A stretch of DNA of 64,000 nt from Pristionchus mayeri (taxonomy: Eukaryota > Nematoda > Chromadorea > Rhabditida > Neodiplogasteridae): positions 19,709,067 through 19,773,066 of the forward strand of contig BTRK01000002.1 in assembly GCA_036245805.1 (NCBI GenBank). Reading direction: 5' to 3'. This document shows, in pieces, positions 39,319 through 51,300 of the stretch (position 1 is its first letter; every line of letters begins with the position of its first letter). The position numbers were made by a program, and so were the translations under genes. Under the pieces are notes generated by a model, which did not search any database, was not told where the DNA came from, and was given only the letters and a program-made list of their open reading frames with translations.

Positions 39319-39733
39319 ATTACCCATTCCTTCCATACCGTTTCCCCCATTTGCTCGCCAATCCAATGGATTGCGAACTGACTCACTTACCGTACTTGTT
39401 CAATCCCTCAACGTGTCACTCATTCAATCAATAATCAGTCATGGTTCGCTGTCTCACTCAACTGCATTGCATATGACTCCCCCTCCCCTTGCTGCTCTTC
39501 CCCTCCTTCCCTCCCTCGCCCCTCCCTTCTCTCCCTCTCTTACTCGTTCGCGTGATCCTTCCACCTAGTAAGGTCGAGATGCATTTGCTATTCAGGTCAT
39601 CCATCGAATGATGCTTGATAAATGCATTCTTTTCAATGTGATTTTATATAGAACTAGCTGGTTAAAGTACATCCATGGAGTATCTATCAGATCACCAGTC
39701 GTGAATAGGACGGTCATTTCCACTTATGTTTAG
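39319..39733. other. Intergenic gap, C/T-rich
   Basis: 415 bp between the REXO1-type stop and the acylglycerol kinase start, with a pyrimidine-rich tract near 39480-39540. No gene or RNA is recognised. Confidence 0.45.
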
Positions 39734-41678
39734 ATGGCAGTAGCCAAAATACGAAATTTCCCCATAAAATTATGGGAGCACAAAAAGAAGACTATATTCG
39801 CTGGAGTTGTTCTCTACTGGGCTGGAAATTGGGTGAAGAAGAGTCAGAGGTAAGGATTTGATTGAGACGGAGAATTCGAGTTGTTGACTCTCAGGAATGC
39901 CTCCATTCGTACTTATTATGCGAAAGAAGCTCTCTCTTTCGGAGATCAGATCGTCTCGGGTACGGTATCCTTAATGAACGGGAGGGAAGGAACGAGATTG
40001 CAGCGGAGACTCGGCCGAGAAGGGTTACGGTGCTGGGGAATGCATCTGCCAATGAGAGACACGTGTGGGATGAATTCACGACGAATGCACTGCCTCTCTT
40101 CCATCTGGCAGGATTGGAAGTCAATGTGATCAAGGTGAGACGAGAGAGGGAGGGATCAATCGGAACCTTGCCAAGAGGGGGGGGGGGGTGGAAGTAGAAT
40201 GATATTGAAGAAGCGAGATTGGATTTGTTGAGACGGAGAGCAGTGATCAGCTGGAGAAGTTGGCAGTGGTATTGGATGGGGAAGAGGCGGATGCAATCTA
40301 TGTGGTAGGAGGAGACGGAACCATCCAGAGAGTACTCACTGCCATATTCAAGTGAGTTGCAGTAGAGGGGGATGGGATGAGGGTGGATGCGAGGGAAGTG
40401 ATGTTGCAGAGAGAAAGACTACGCTCCTCTTCCCATTGGATTCGCCCCTGGAGGATACGACAATCTCGCACTTCGGGCTATCGTTCCCATCGTTTTCAGT
40501 GAGTCATTTGCAATGCCCTGTGAAATAAACCTGGGAGTCGGACATCTGCCAAACTCTTACGAAGATTTATCCCTACTACTCGGTGCTTTCTCCTGGCGGA
40601 TAAATAAATTGAAATTGAGGAGATTCAAATACACGATATTTGAGATAATGATTCGGACGTTCGTCGATGGTGTGAATCTGCGATGTCTCTCATTGAAGAC
40701 ACGAGAAGGGAATTGAGAGTCACTCAGACAATCGTCATGAATGTGAGTGGAGAGAAAAAGAGGAAGGGCGAGGGAGGACCGATTGTAGAAGGAGAAAGAG
40801 GGCGAAGAGGCAAAGACGACAGTGGAATACGGAGTATCTCCCATCTATGGAGGATGGTTCGGACATATCGAAGAGAGGAGAAAGAAACTGTGGTATTGGG
40901 CTGGACTCAAGAGGAGATTCGCATACTTGTGGGAGATGGTGAAGGTAAGGAAGAAGGAGAAGGAGTGGGGCAATGAGGGAGGGAATTGGTAGAGATCTCC
41001 TCGACCTACTACTCTCTCACTCTCATATGAGGAGTATTGTGAAGGATGCAGCAGATGCAGACCAGCAGTGATTGAGAAGAAACCAGAATGGAGATGGTAC
41101 CATCTACTCATTGGAATGCCCAAGAAAAAGAATGAACGTGGTGAGTGGAAGGGAAGCAGGAGAATGATGAAGGGATGATTCAGTGGAGAAAGACTACTCC
41201 AAGATCATCAATGAGAACTGTGGAAAGAAGGGAGAAACGAAGGTCGATGCCGTAGAGTTCAATATCAATACTGAACAGGTATACTGTAGCTGAGACGGTA
41301 GATGAGAGAAGGAATGACTTCAGATGGAACATTCGACTCGTCTCTCTTTCCAATCCTCGTCTCACTTGGGTCGATTGGGAGTGATGGCAGAGGGATGGTC
41401 TCGATGTTCACAAGGAATCGTTGGCCAGTCTTCCAATCCCATCTACGACACTCAATTGAGTGGGGGCGCCATCTCATTCCAAGTGGATTCGATCCCCGTG
41501 AGTGATCCTCACTTCTTCCTTCCAACTCTTCATCATTCAGCAATTCCTCTCTCGAATCTACGTGGCAGGAGACTCAGTCAAAGTTAGCGAGGGGGACACT
41601 GTCGATATTCGAACCACTCGCAAGACTCTCCATGCCTTCCTTCCCCAATCTGTCAGACTCAATCTAGATCAGTTGTAG
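39734..41678 (+). CDS. Acylglycerol kinase, mitochondrial (AGK-like)
   Basis: Lipid kinase of the DAG-kinase-catalytic superfamily that phosphorylates mono- and diacylglycerol at mitochondrial membranes. The N-terminus MAVAKIRNFPIKLWEHKKKT then IFAGVVLYWAGNW gives a basic amphipathic start and a hydrophobic segment. RRVTVLGNASANERHVWDEF and LPLFHLAGLEVNVIKT correspond to the AGK stretch FLNPAACKGKA...LHLSGMDVTIVKT. AIYVVGGDGTIQRVLTAIF (about 40300) holds the nucleotide-binding GGDGT motif. TLLFPLGFAPGGYDNLAL follows, then VEYGVSPIYGGWFGHIEE and KKLWYWAGLKRRFAYLWEM near 40850-40940. The C-terminus reads GDTVDIRTTRKTLHAFLP and ends SVRLNLDQL. The AAxK segment of human AGK is replaced by NASAN. 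The ATG directly follows TTATGTTTAG, a possible trans-splice acceptor. Middle exon borders are approximate. Confidence 0.85.
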
Positions 41679-41995
41679 ACATTATGGCACGATGGATAGA
41701 TAACTTGTTGAATTTTCTGGTGCTAGGTCGGATGAGAATTATGCCGCCTTTAATGTATAAAAGGCGGTACGACGTAATTCTCACACAACCTGGTACTAAT
41801 TTTCTTGTTATTGATTTTATGATAGATAGATGAATAAATGTTATCTTCACAAGTAAGAAATCAAAAAAAGGACAACACAGAGTACTATTAACAGAAAAAA
41901 AACACAAAGTGCAAATTTACAAGATAGCCCAGAAAAATATGAAACAGTATGCCTGGCTTGCTTGGGGTACTTTCAACGCATTACTTAATAGGTTA
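41679..41995. terminator. Convergent 3' region of acylglycerol kinase and zinc-finger genes
   Basis: About 317 bp separate the two converging stop codons. An inverted repeat lies at about 41731-41796: GTCGGATGAGAATTATGCCG and its near complement around ATAAAAGGCGG. It could form a hairpin in either 3' UTR. An AATAAA occurs on the plus strand (41832-41837), consistent with a polyadenylation signal for the kinase mRNA. Confidence 0.4.
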
Positions 41996-43499
41996 TTAGT
42001 CAGAATCCAGTTCGAGATCTACTTGCTCGTCAATCTTCCTCTTGTGTACCTTCTCGAACAATGCTACCATCTTATCAGAAGGCTGCAATGAAAGAAGTTG
42101 AAACTCAATCATTGCACATAATAAAATAAAATGAGAAACAATGATAGCATAATCTATAATACCTTTCCTCGTCCGGGGATTTTCTTCGTTTTCTCACGCA
42201 GGAGTACTTCCTTCTCCTTGATCTTCATAGGCGATTCTTTCACTTTCGAAGCATTCTGAGAAGATAAAATATAATGTAGCATTCATATCCACATTATGGA
42301 CATAGGTGTCCGAGTTGTCGGTTTAGAAAGTAACACAAATATGGGGTACTGTGCAAGGCATGGGCCATGATCTGAAGAACCATGACATTTCGGATTATGG
42401 CCCTTCAAAAATGCATGCCTCCAATATGTGAAGCACTGCGCAGCATATTCCATAACCGCTGGATATATGATTATTACTTTAAAAAAATAACGATTTGAAT
42501 AATGGAATGTTTAAATTGAAAAATGGGATACCGATCCGTTCTCATCCCTGGGTTCTTCTATCTCTTCCAATTCTTCATCAATAGTACTCCCTTCAGATAT
42601 ACGAGGAGAACTTTTCTTAGAAACCTTCTAAAGAAACAAGATTAAACACGGATGATTTCAAAAACAATGCCTCGTTTTTGATCCTTTGCTGACGACGATT
42701 CGAAACCTTGGCTGGTTTGGCATCTTCCTAAAAAGAATAGTAATGGTTACAATCAGGGGAATTTTCGCTGTTTATCTTCACCTCATCACTATCCTCCACC
42801 TTCTTCGAATCCTCTTTCTTCTCATTTCGACGACGCTTCTTCGGAGTTTCTTCCTCTTCCTAATAACATAATAGTTATAAATATGAACGGGAACGAACCT
42901 CTTTTTCATTATCATCTGATTTCTTCTGTTGATCTGCATTGCCAACTACCTTCTTCGCTCTCTTACTCGCAGCAGCACGCTTTCTCTGAATGTTATGTTG
43001 ATGATATAACTAAGAAAAAGTCAAACCTGCTGAAGTTTTTCTTCTTCTTCTTCATTCTCTCCTTCGTCTGTAGCATTCGCAAACAAGGAATAGATCATCA
43101 TTTGATCGGAAAGCGATAGAGTCTTGTAGCCTTAAGAAAAAGAGGAAATAAATGTAGATAGAATTATAATTAATTTGATTTACCATACCAGTCATTCCCT
43201 CGGCAGTCTTATATGGCAATTTACCAATTACATCGCTGCACTTGGAGCCCTCGAAGAAACATCTACGAAAGAAAGATAAGATCAAAAGAAATTATGATAG
43301 CATACTTCGGGTGGTAAAATTTATGAGTTGCGCCTGCATGAACCTCGATTCCTAGACACTAAACGAATTAGACGATTAGCAACATAAAATACACATAAGT
43401 AACAACCTTTGAAGCGATACCGATGAGTCCCATCTCCTTCCTCTTGCAATCTTTGCACTCTTCTCGACGCTTTACGTAGTGGACACCCAGTGAAGCCAT
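41996..43499 (-). CDS. PARP-type zinc-finger protein with charged nuclear tail
   Basis: The N-terminus MASLGVHYVKRREECKDCKR, then LIGIASKCLGIEVHAG and KFYHPKCFFEG, places CxxC and HxxC ligands as in PARP-1 zinc finger 1 (CxxC...HYHxxCF). YKTLSLSDQMMIYSLF follows, matching the helix after the finger in PARP and DNA ligase III. The rest is Lys/Glu-rich, with likely nuclear localisation signals (KRAAASKRAKK, PKKRRR), ending QVDLELDSD. There is no ADP-ribosyltransferase domain, so this is a zinc-finger-only protein, probably recognising DNA breaks or unusual DNA ends. That role is inferred from the fold. The start follows a T-rich TTTTTTCAG site one base upstream. Seven or more small exons. Confidence 0.75.
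42301..42470. mobile_element. 170-bp palindromic MITE, related to copy at 56.2 kb
   Basis: Begins CATAGGTGTC and is imperfectly palindromic (GGCATGGGCC versus GGCCC...GCATGCC). The core CATTTCGGATTATGGCCC and the following right half align with the element at 56221-56388. It lies in an intron of the zinc-finger gene. Confidence 0.55.
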
Positions 43500-43566
43500 A
43501 CTGAAAAAATATAAATGATAAAAAACGCGTAGAAGACTATACAAGAAGCGAAAAAACAATTAACCC

Positions 43567-43621
43567 AAATTTCAAAACCAACGAGACTACTTTTCACGTA
43601 GTGAAAACCCAAAGAGGCCAT
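43567..43621 (-). pseudogene. Degenerate duplicate of the zinc-finger gene's first exon
   Basis: The minus strand from 43621 reads MASLGFHYVKSSL, nearly the same as the real exon start MASLGVHYVKRRE at 43499. The upstream DNA is also similar (AAATGATAAAAAAACACGAT versus AAATGATAAAAAACGCGTAG). It looks like a local tandem duplication of promoter plus first exon that has decayed; it lacks the cysteine residues. Confidence 0.55.
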
Positions 43622-43922
43622 ACGGAAGCATTTAAATGATAAAAAAACACGATGAAGACTTTATATAACACCCCAAGCGAATAAAAACAAGTTAAACCAG
43701 ATATTTAGACCAGACCGAACCAATCAATCAACTAATGAAACCCTGAAATACCGTAATTTACCGCTCGTTTAAACTAAATTTAAATTTAATTGATTAATAA
43801 ATAAGGATAATTTAATTGCTCGTATCCTCGTTTGTACAGTTTTAAATTGTAGCAAGATATCAAATTAGGCATAGGACTCACTTCTCGCACGATCGTGTAG
43901 CGAAGAGTACCGTTCGGTACTA

Positions 43923-44736
43923 TTGGGGTGTTCCAAAAGTTCCTGGAATTTGTTTTCAAAAATTTATTTATTTGAAGAGATGAAGCTCACTGACTAATAG
44001 TACATATCATTGAGTAGGGCAATCGGTGCTCTTCAATTTCCGCGTTACATGGATAAACAATTTCGAGGTTCACAAGAATAGTGCGATTCCGAAGTTGTGA
44101 CTCAAAAATGACAAAACGTCAAATTCTTTCCTATGAAAAGACAGAACTTATGTGATAATGCCTAGTTACTTGGTAGTTGCCAACTAGCTTACTGGACACT
44201 ATCCTGGCCCTCTGAATCGCGCTGTACATTTATTACAAGACTCGAAATTTTCAACGTGATTTTAAAATTTTCATCGATTTTGATACCAACAAGTGTTCTA
44301 AACGACAATAAATAATTTATAACGAATTTGCATTGCAAATTTAGAGCGATTGATTAGCAAACAACCATGAAAATTTGAAAAATTCCGAAAATGACCTTCC
44401 TTCGGCAAGATTAAAGTGATGTTTTTCGGCGGTCGTTAAAGAAATATGCAATTTTAAAGGTTCAATTGAAAGGTCTATTGGTTCCTCTAATTTACAATAA
44501 ACCAGCGTTTTGAAATTTCAAAGAAAAGGACGTTATAAATTTTTCAAACATGGGCCAAAAAAGGCGCATTTGTTACTATTTCATCATCACTAGGTAATCA
44601 TTTAAAGAAATAGCCTTCGCAAAATATATTTCAGGTCGATCTATAATATATATGAGGGATGATTTATTTCATTGACTTATGATGCGTGAGAAAATAAATT
44701 CAGAAAAAAATTCCAGGAACTTTTGGAACACCCCAA
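43923..44736. mobile_element. Non-autonomous mariner-like element (814 bp) with TA duplication
   Basis: Ends TTGGGGTGTTCCAAAAGTTC and the reverse complement of GAACTTTTGGAACACCCCAA are perfect inverted repeats for about 27 bp, flanked by TA on both sides (43921-43922, 44737-44738). The TIR resembles mariner-family ends (GTGTTCCAAAAGTT). The AT-rich interior has no intact transposase frame. Confidence 0.85.
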
Positions 44737-44824
44737 TAGTAGCGAAGAGAGCACTCGTCCACAGGGATTCGGAGAGGCCCAACAAGAACGCTCGTACCAC
44801 AAACGTTCACTATTGCACTTTAAA

Positions 44825-45061
44825 TCAATATTCTCGAGTACCTATAATCCCACTCACCACTTTATCAATGACTGAATTGAGTGCGAGTCTCTTGAGTACG
44901 TTATTGGTCGTCGACGTCTCGACAAGCCTAGAAAATGTTCCAAGATAGCGAGGTTCGAGTGTGGGACGAGACTGCGGTATGTTGGCAGAAGCTCCAATCT
45001 TCTCTCCTTTCGTCTGGATCTCCTTGTCCATTTGTTCCCTTGTTTCCTTGAGAATGGCCAT
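44825..45061 (-). CDS. Small unrecognised protein
   Basis: An uninterrupted frame from ATG at 45061 gives 78 residues beginning MAILKETREQMDKEIQTKGE and ending SGIIGTREY. An acceptor-like CTTATAG lies about 30 nt upstream, so it may be a trans-spliced short mRNA or the last exon of a longer gene. The N-terminal half is helical and charged. It is divergent from the membrane-protein gene that follows. No family is recognised. Confidence 0.35.
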   Translation of the reverse strand: MAILKETREQMDKEIQTKGEKIGASANIPQSRPTLEPRYLGTFSRLVETSTTNNVLKRLALNSVIDKVVSGIIGTREY

Positions 45062-45194
45062 TACCGCTTCGTTCACTACCTTCTATAAGAGTATCTCACA
45101 AATATCAATATGCATATTTCAAAGATTGTCATGTGCGTCCATTTCTCTCACTTCCCACTTCTATTTCTTGCTTTGTCGGTGGTTTCCATCAGAA

Positions 45195-45708
45195 ATGGTG
45201 TACCAGCAAGAGCAGATCCAGCAGATGGAGAAACAAGCTCAGCGGTATATTTGTGTAATGTGCTTTTCCAACCTGATGTCAGACTGGAATTGTATCGAGA
45301 GAAGACGATCAAGAACCTTGAGGAGTGTCCGGAGTGCCATCAGAAGGTTGCTCCCCTCATCTGCCTGATGCGAGTTCCTTGCAGTCTCTGGAGAGGGAGT
45401 ACTCGAGTGTGGGAGTCATCCTGTGTGTCTCTCTCTGGTGGATGTGTGGACTGGGCATCTGTCTCTGCAGGTGAGTCCTCCTCCGAGAGGGAAGGGGATG
45501 ACCTACTTGAGATGCCTCCGATCGGACTTCTGCCAGCAGTGCTACACTGAACACTTCCTCATGAAGGCACACGAACGGAGACTCACTGAGGTGGATGAAC
45601 TGGCACAAGAGATGAAGTCTCTCTCTCTCTCTTGCTCAGGTCTTCGTCCATGATCTTTCTCTGGTCGAGATTCGAATGATTGATGAGAAGAAGAGGAAGA
45701 AGAAGTGA
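45195..45708 (+). CDS. Small membrane protein with paired CxxC motifs (LITAF-like?)
   Basis: Five exons (45195-45244, 45283-45346, 45385-45470, 45512-45590, 45640-45708) splice to 115 residues without a stop. Order: helical N-terminus MVYQQEQIQQMEKQAQRLEL, then ECPECHQK, then a hydrophobic stretch VGVILCVSLWWMCGLGICLC. After this come CLRSDFCQQCYTEHF and a lysine-rich tail KKRKKK. Two CxxC pairs around a cysteine-rich hydrophobic segment recall LITAF or BRI3-type zinc-binding monotopic membrane domains, but the second half does not match the usual HxCPxCG pattern. The introns are 38, 38, 41 and 49 nt. The start follows a TTTCCATCAG site. Confidence 0.65.
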
Positions 45709-45952
45709 GAATGATCTCTCCCTCCTTATAAATCGAGCTTTGTCCATTCATCGCATGGTTTTTCAGTGTAAGGGAAAGGGTAGTAAATGGGGGATGGCAC
45801 AATCTATCCTTGCTCATCTTCCAAATCCGCAATTGGAATACCCAGTTTTTCCTCTCATCTCCTCCCAACTTTCACTCTCAAACTTTCTTTATTCATTGAT
45901 CAACACAGTTATTATGTACAGCCATTGGATGGAATCGTTCTCTCTCTCTCTT

Positions 45953-47700
45953 TCAGTATCCGGGGGCAGTCCTCGGTGGGGGGCAGTGATTACAGTCTCC
46001 TTCTTCACCCGGCAATCCGATAGATCCCTGTACTCCATCAGTACCAGGAGTACCTGCAACTTTTTTTTTTGATTTTTGAAAATAAATTTTAAAAAGCTCA
46101 ATTTTAAACGTCATTAATTATTGAGATACGTACAACAAAAGGTTGAAATGTTTTTTTTCTAAATTTTAATTTTTTTGAAATGGTAAAAATGAATGAAAGA
46201 TGACCTGGAACACCCTTCTGTCCCCTGTCTCCCTCCTGCAATATTAATGTCATTTATTTAGTTTTAGGAAATATGCTCTGCATACCTCTCCATCCTCCCC
46301 GTCCTTCCCCTTCTTTCCAGCCCCTCCGGGTTGTCCGGGAGGTCCAGGTGGGCCAGCGGGACCCGGAGGCCCTGCCGGGCCAGGAGGAATACGGATAGTC
46401 TCCACAATTCCTGGGGGTCCGGGTTCCCCAGGTTCGCCGGGCAGACCCTCATCTCCCTTTGGCCCCTTAATAGTATGATTATTAATTTTATCTGCAAATG
46501 CTAACCTGCGCTCCTTCTTCGCCAGGTTGACCACGAATTCCATTCACTCCTTTCGAACCCGCGAGACCTGACAATTAAGAATTAAGAAATTAATTAAACA
46601 TTTAACGCCTAATTAAATAATTAAGAAATGGGAAGGCACAGATGATGAGAAGAGAGAGGAAAGAAACGGACCAGGCAATCCAGGAGTTCCCTTCGCCCCC
46701 GACTGACCTGGTGCTCCTTAAAATTAATGTAAATGTTTAAAAAATGAAACAACTAATTCTTCCCCCATTTACCTGGTGGTCCGATGGGGCAATCGAAGCA
46801 GAATTCCTCCCCTTGGTACGAAGATGGATCTGCATCTTGGCCGGGAAGACCATCGTCACCAGGAGAACCATCACTGCCTGAGGGCAAGAGAATGGATTAT
46901 GTGAGAGAAGGGGGCATCATATCTCAAAGCAGACGGTGTGCGCACTGCGCCAGACTGCATCCATCTATGGGGGGGGAGGGGGGGGGGTCATGCTCCCTAC
47001 CCATTTCGGACCGTGACCCTTTCGTAGTGCGGTACTGCGCATCTCCCTCTCACCGATAGAAGTGAACATTCACCGTCTTCTCCGTCGATTCCAGGAGGAC
47101 CAGCTGCTCCTGCCATTCCACTCTTGCAGGAACAACCGAGATGAGGTGATGGGGAAGGGGGATCGTCCTCTAAGGGCAACTCTCGAGAATCGATGATGGG
47201 ATCGGAGAAGCCTGGAGAATGGATAGAACGGGGGAGAGATGTAATATAACCATAGGGCCTCGATTCCCTCTTGATTCTTCCCTTGACTCCACTTGTCCTC
47301 TGGGCGTATTCATATTGCTTCCACAATCCATCCGTCTTTTGCTTGCAGAAAAGAGCCTGAGATAATATTTCCATCGCACAGTTCCGGTTCTTGTTTCAAC
47401 TTCATATTAGTTTTACAAATAAAAGGAAATTGAATTAGGAGAGATGCGCTTATGATAACAGGACAGAGTTGATTGTGAACCGACTTCATGTTGAAGAGTG
47501 GAATGAATGTGCTGCAGATAGTGATAGAGACCAGGAACGGCGATTATGCAAGTGAGAACTGCGATTGAACTGAAGAAGAAGTGAAAGTAGGAAGAAGAGG
47601 GGGAGGGGGAGGGGGGGACTCACGTTACAGTCACTCCCACGAAGGTAATCGTCTTGAGTACTACAGCTTCCTTCTGGAGGTCCTCCTCATGAGTAGTCAT
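45953..47700 (-). CDS. Cuticle collagen
   Basis: Structural protein of the nematode cuticle. Exon 1 (ATG at 47700) reads [20 protein letters not shown] and continues through a hydrophobic helix, [20 protein letters not shown], the Col_cuticle_N signature (type II anchor). [20 protein letters not shown] then [12 protein letters not shown] contains a subtilisin-like RxxR cleavage site. Gly-X-Y repeats follow in several exons, e.g. [19 protein letters not shown] (about 46340-46400), interrupted by short non-collagenous cysteine segments such as CPIGPPG near 46780. The last exon ends [14 protein letters not shown], the conserved C-terminus. Minor interruptions in Gly periodicity coincide with exon borders I could not fix exactly. 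Confidence 0.92.
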
Positions 47701-48348
47701 CTTCATCTATGTCTATCCTCCTTCCCTTCCTCCTTCTCCCCTTTGACTCCGCCCCGTTCGTCCCTCCAGCCAACTTTCCTCTCTCCGGTTCTAAGCACCG
47801 TAGGGTCAACGGACACTTTCTTTGCTTGATTAAACCTCGGCAAGGTCAGTCTGCATGCGAAGTGATCTCCATAAACAATCTCTCCTATTTTGAGGGGAAG
47901 GATATCGAATGGACAGTGGGTGTTCACTCTCCTGGATGCTCATTTGTCTGACTGGCTCACAACCAGATTCATTCCATCTCATAGTCTCTCCATTAGGTGT
48001 TCATTCAGGCTCAAGGGATGGAATGACTCTCATCACTCACTCTTTCTCCATTCTCTCCCATTCCAATTTGATTTATTAGGGGTGCAACTTCGTTGCTCAT
48101 CTTAATCGCCATCCTATCATACAATGCGAATATTATTCAGAATCGACAGATTGAGACAATCACAGAGGAATATGAGAAACAGTGGAAGGACGAGAAATGC
48201 GATCTATCAAAATTATGGAAAACTGAAAAGCTCGAAGTGATAATCTCAACAATGCATCTTGAACCCTGAGTGCAAATAGTGACGACTGAGTGAGTAGAGT
48301 GAATATCGGATACGATATCTATGGGGGAAGGGGGAGGGGGGGGGGGGA
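47701..48348. other. Intergenic stretch between collagen and ROR genes
   Basis: About 650 bp. A long poly-G tract lies at its right edge (near 48330-48348). No exon or RNA gene could be supported. Confidence 0.45.
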
Positions 48349-51300
48349 TCAATCGGAGTCTCTATCTTCATCGCTGTATTCCTCGTGTACATACTGTGGT
48401 CGCATGCCCATGAGAGGGGAGGCATCTTCTGGTCTCTTCATTCCCCTCTGGGGATAAAGAGGAGCGGGGGCTCGTGATCTGCCTGCCATTGTCCCTCCTC
48501 GGGAAGATCCCGATTGAGAGGAGGATGAAGTGCCTCGAGGAGCAGGGGACATCGACCCCCATTGCTGAAGACGACGATTGATCTCGGAGAAGGAAGGACG
48601 ACGATCGGGAGATTCGTGCCAACACTCGACCATCAGACTGAAAGAGAGGGATTAGAGGGGGAATCATCAAGGGAGTCAGACTGACATCTCATTAGAAGGA
48701 GGAAGTGAATGGGAGTGAGAGGGGGAGTACCTGTACATGTTGGTGGGGCAATGGGGAGGGGACTCCAGTAACTGACGAGTGCTCAGCAGCTGCTGCACCT
48801 GCAGGGAGAATAATGTCAATGTAGATCGTTCCTTCGACTGGTGATACCTGACTATCTGAGTATCCGTCGTATGGTTGTCTTCCGTAGGAGTACATCTCCC
48901 ACAGAGTCACTCCGAATGCCCAGACGTCGCTCTTCTGAGTGAATCTCCCTGCTTCGATCGATTCCCTGGGCATCCATCGAATCGGCTGCCCACTTCGTCC
49001 AACCATCTCAACACATCAGTTCACATCACAGATTATGAAATCGCTAAAACAAATACCAAGTATATAATATTTGATAAAGATATCTATATTTGCGAAAAAT
49101 CAAAGGAAGTATTTACATTGACGTAGTCTTCTCTGTACTGTTCCATCATCGAGGCGACGTCGGTCACTTTGACTTGGAAGTTCTCGCCCACGACGACATT
49201 CCTCGCTGCGACATCTCTGTGCACAAGCATCTTCACTGCCAGATACTCAAGACCGGAGGAGATCTGCAAGGAATGGATATCATGGAGGAGACGGTAGAGG
49301 GGGGAGGGAGGGAGGAGGGTACCTGTATGGCAGCAGAGAGGAAGTCGACCATGTTGTTCTCCCTCTCCCTCTCATCGATGGCATCTGCCCTGACTCGACA
49401 GAGAGAGTGGAGGGTTCCATTGACTGCATACTCGTAGATAACTTCCATCGTATCCGAATCACGGAAGGAAACACCGAAGAGACAGAGGAGATTCGGATGG
49501 GAGAGAGCTGCCACTCGACGAACCTTCAATGCACTCCCTCCCCCTCGTCCCTCTCCTCTCTCCACTGACCTCATCTTCGAGGATTCCTCTAGAGGCGACA
49601 CCTCTGGCGACCTTAGCTACGATGGGAATATCTCCAGTCGGTGATCCCCTCCATGTCCCTCCGATCAGAAGAATTCCCATTGGAGATTGACCAATATTGT
49701 GCTCTCCTGAATGGAGATACGAATTAGATGAGATGAAGAAAGGAAGGCTTTCGAATGGGAAACAATTCCACTCACTGATAATTGAGGAAGGGGCGATCTC
49801 GAGTACGTGGAAGGGAGTATTCATCGATTCATCGTACACTCCTCCATCTCCCATCCTAGAGGGACCAGAGAGTAGAGAGGACATCTCAACCCCTCGTCCT
49901 CCCATCGGAGTAGAGGTACCATTCATCTTGTGGTAGTATGCACTAAATGAATCAGAATGGGAATGGGAGGAAGAAATAATGAAGTGAATGAGGGTAACTT
50001 ACGTGTTGATGGTGGAATGGGGCACGGAGTGGATGTTGGGGAGGGAAGGAGGAGGGAGGGAAGAGACTGCGTCCTTCTGTCCCCTCTCTCCCTTCCCTTT
50101 GCAGCAACAGAAGAGAAGACAGCAGAGGAAGAGGAGAGACAGTCCAGCCACTCCTCCCAACACTGCCAATTGAAGAGAAGTGCCCAGTCCCAACCACAGT
50201 GCAGAGACTCCCGTAGACTGCAGAGACACTCTTCCTCCCCCTCCCTCTCCCTCCCCCTCCTCCCCCCCCCCCCTCCTCCCTTCACTCACATTGCCTGCTA
50301 TGGCTGTATTGTCTCCGTACTGATTCACGAGATTGGGAGGACACATCGGGATGTCACAGAACTCTTCCTGACCGAGAGGAGAGGAATAACACCAGGGACG
50401 AGGACGTCGACCACCCGGATTCCTGCAACGAACACCTTTGGTATACTGTAGCCGCCCCTTAGAAGGATAATGTAGGATAAATATATACCTGCAGTAGTTC
50501 TTAGACTGCCTCAAGTGTGGATAGGAATGGGGGGAGAATTCCCTCGTGGAAGTCGCACTCCAATCCATGCATTCCTTGCCCGATTGAGTGACTGAAACCA
50601 TCCCTTGGTAGTTGACTCCACTCTCGGAGTAGCACCAATGGTCGGGTCGGGGTCGAGAGGGACCCTCAGGAGACACCGAAGGGGTCTGCAATTGAGGGAT
50701 TGGGGGTGGACCAGGGGATGGGAGATGCTCACTTTGAGTATGGGGATGCAGTTGGTAGATGGAGGGAGGGCTGAGCAGGTGGGGAAGAGAGCACGGGGAG
50801 AGTCACCGATCAGATCGTGAGCTCCCGCCTCTGCCATCTCGGAGGGACACGTCTCCAACTGCAATCGAGGAAGGGATTGGAAGGAGTAGGGAGGGACTAC
50901 TACTCACGGTGAGTTGGTTGCAGTCCTCCTTGCAGATGGTCTGTGTCCTCGTATCATCCACTGGGTCGCACACCTGCAACTTCCTCCCTCTCCCTCTCCC
51001 TCTCTTCTAGAATCAAGTGTGAATCGGCGTACCTTGTACATGTGGAAGCATGCGACTGCATGTGATATCCTCTTGCACTCGGGTTTCACTCGGTCGAAGT
51101 TGTTGATGAACATTACCGCAGCACGCAGATTTCGATCTCAAGGGGAACGAATAGATATTGTAGGTGACGGAATCTCTCTTCGTCCTTCCTCTTCACTCAC
51201 CGACATCGTACATGTCTTCTCTGTTCTTGGTCGTTATCCTGATGTGTCTTCCAGCGAGGAATCCCCTGCATGCCTCTCCCCTGTACAAAACGCACTGGCC

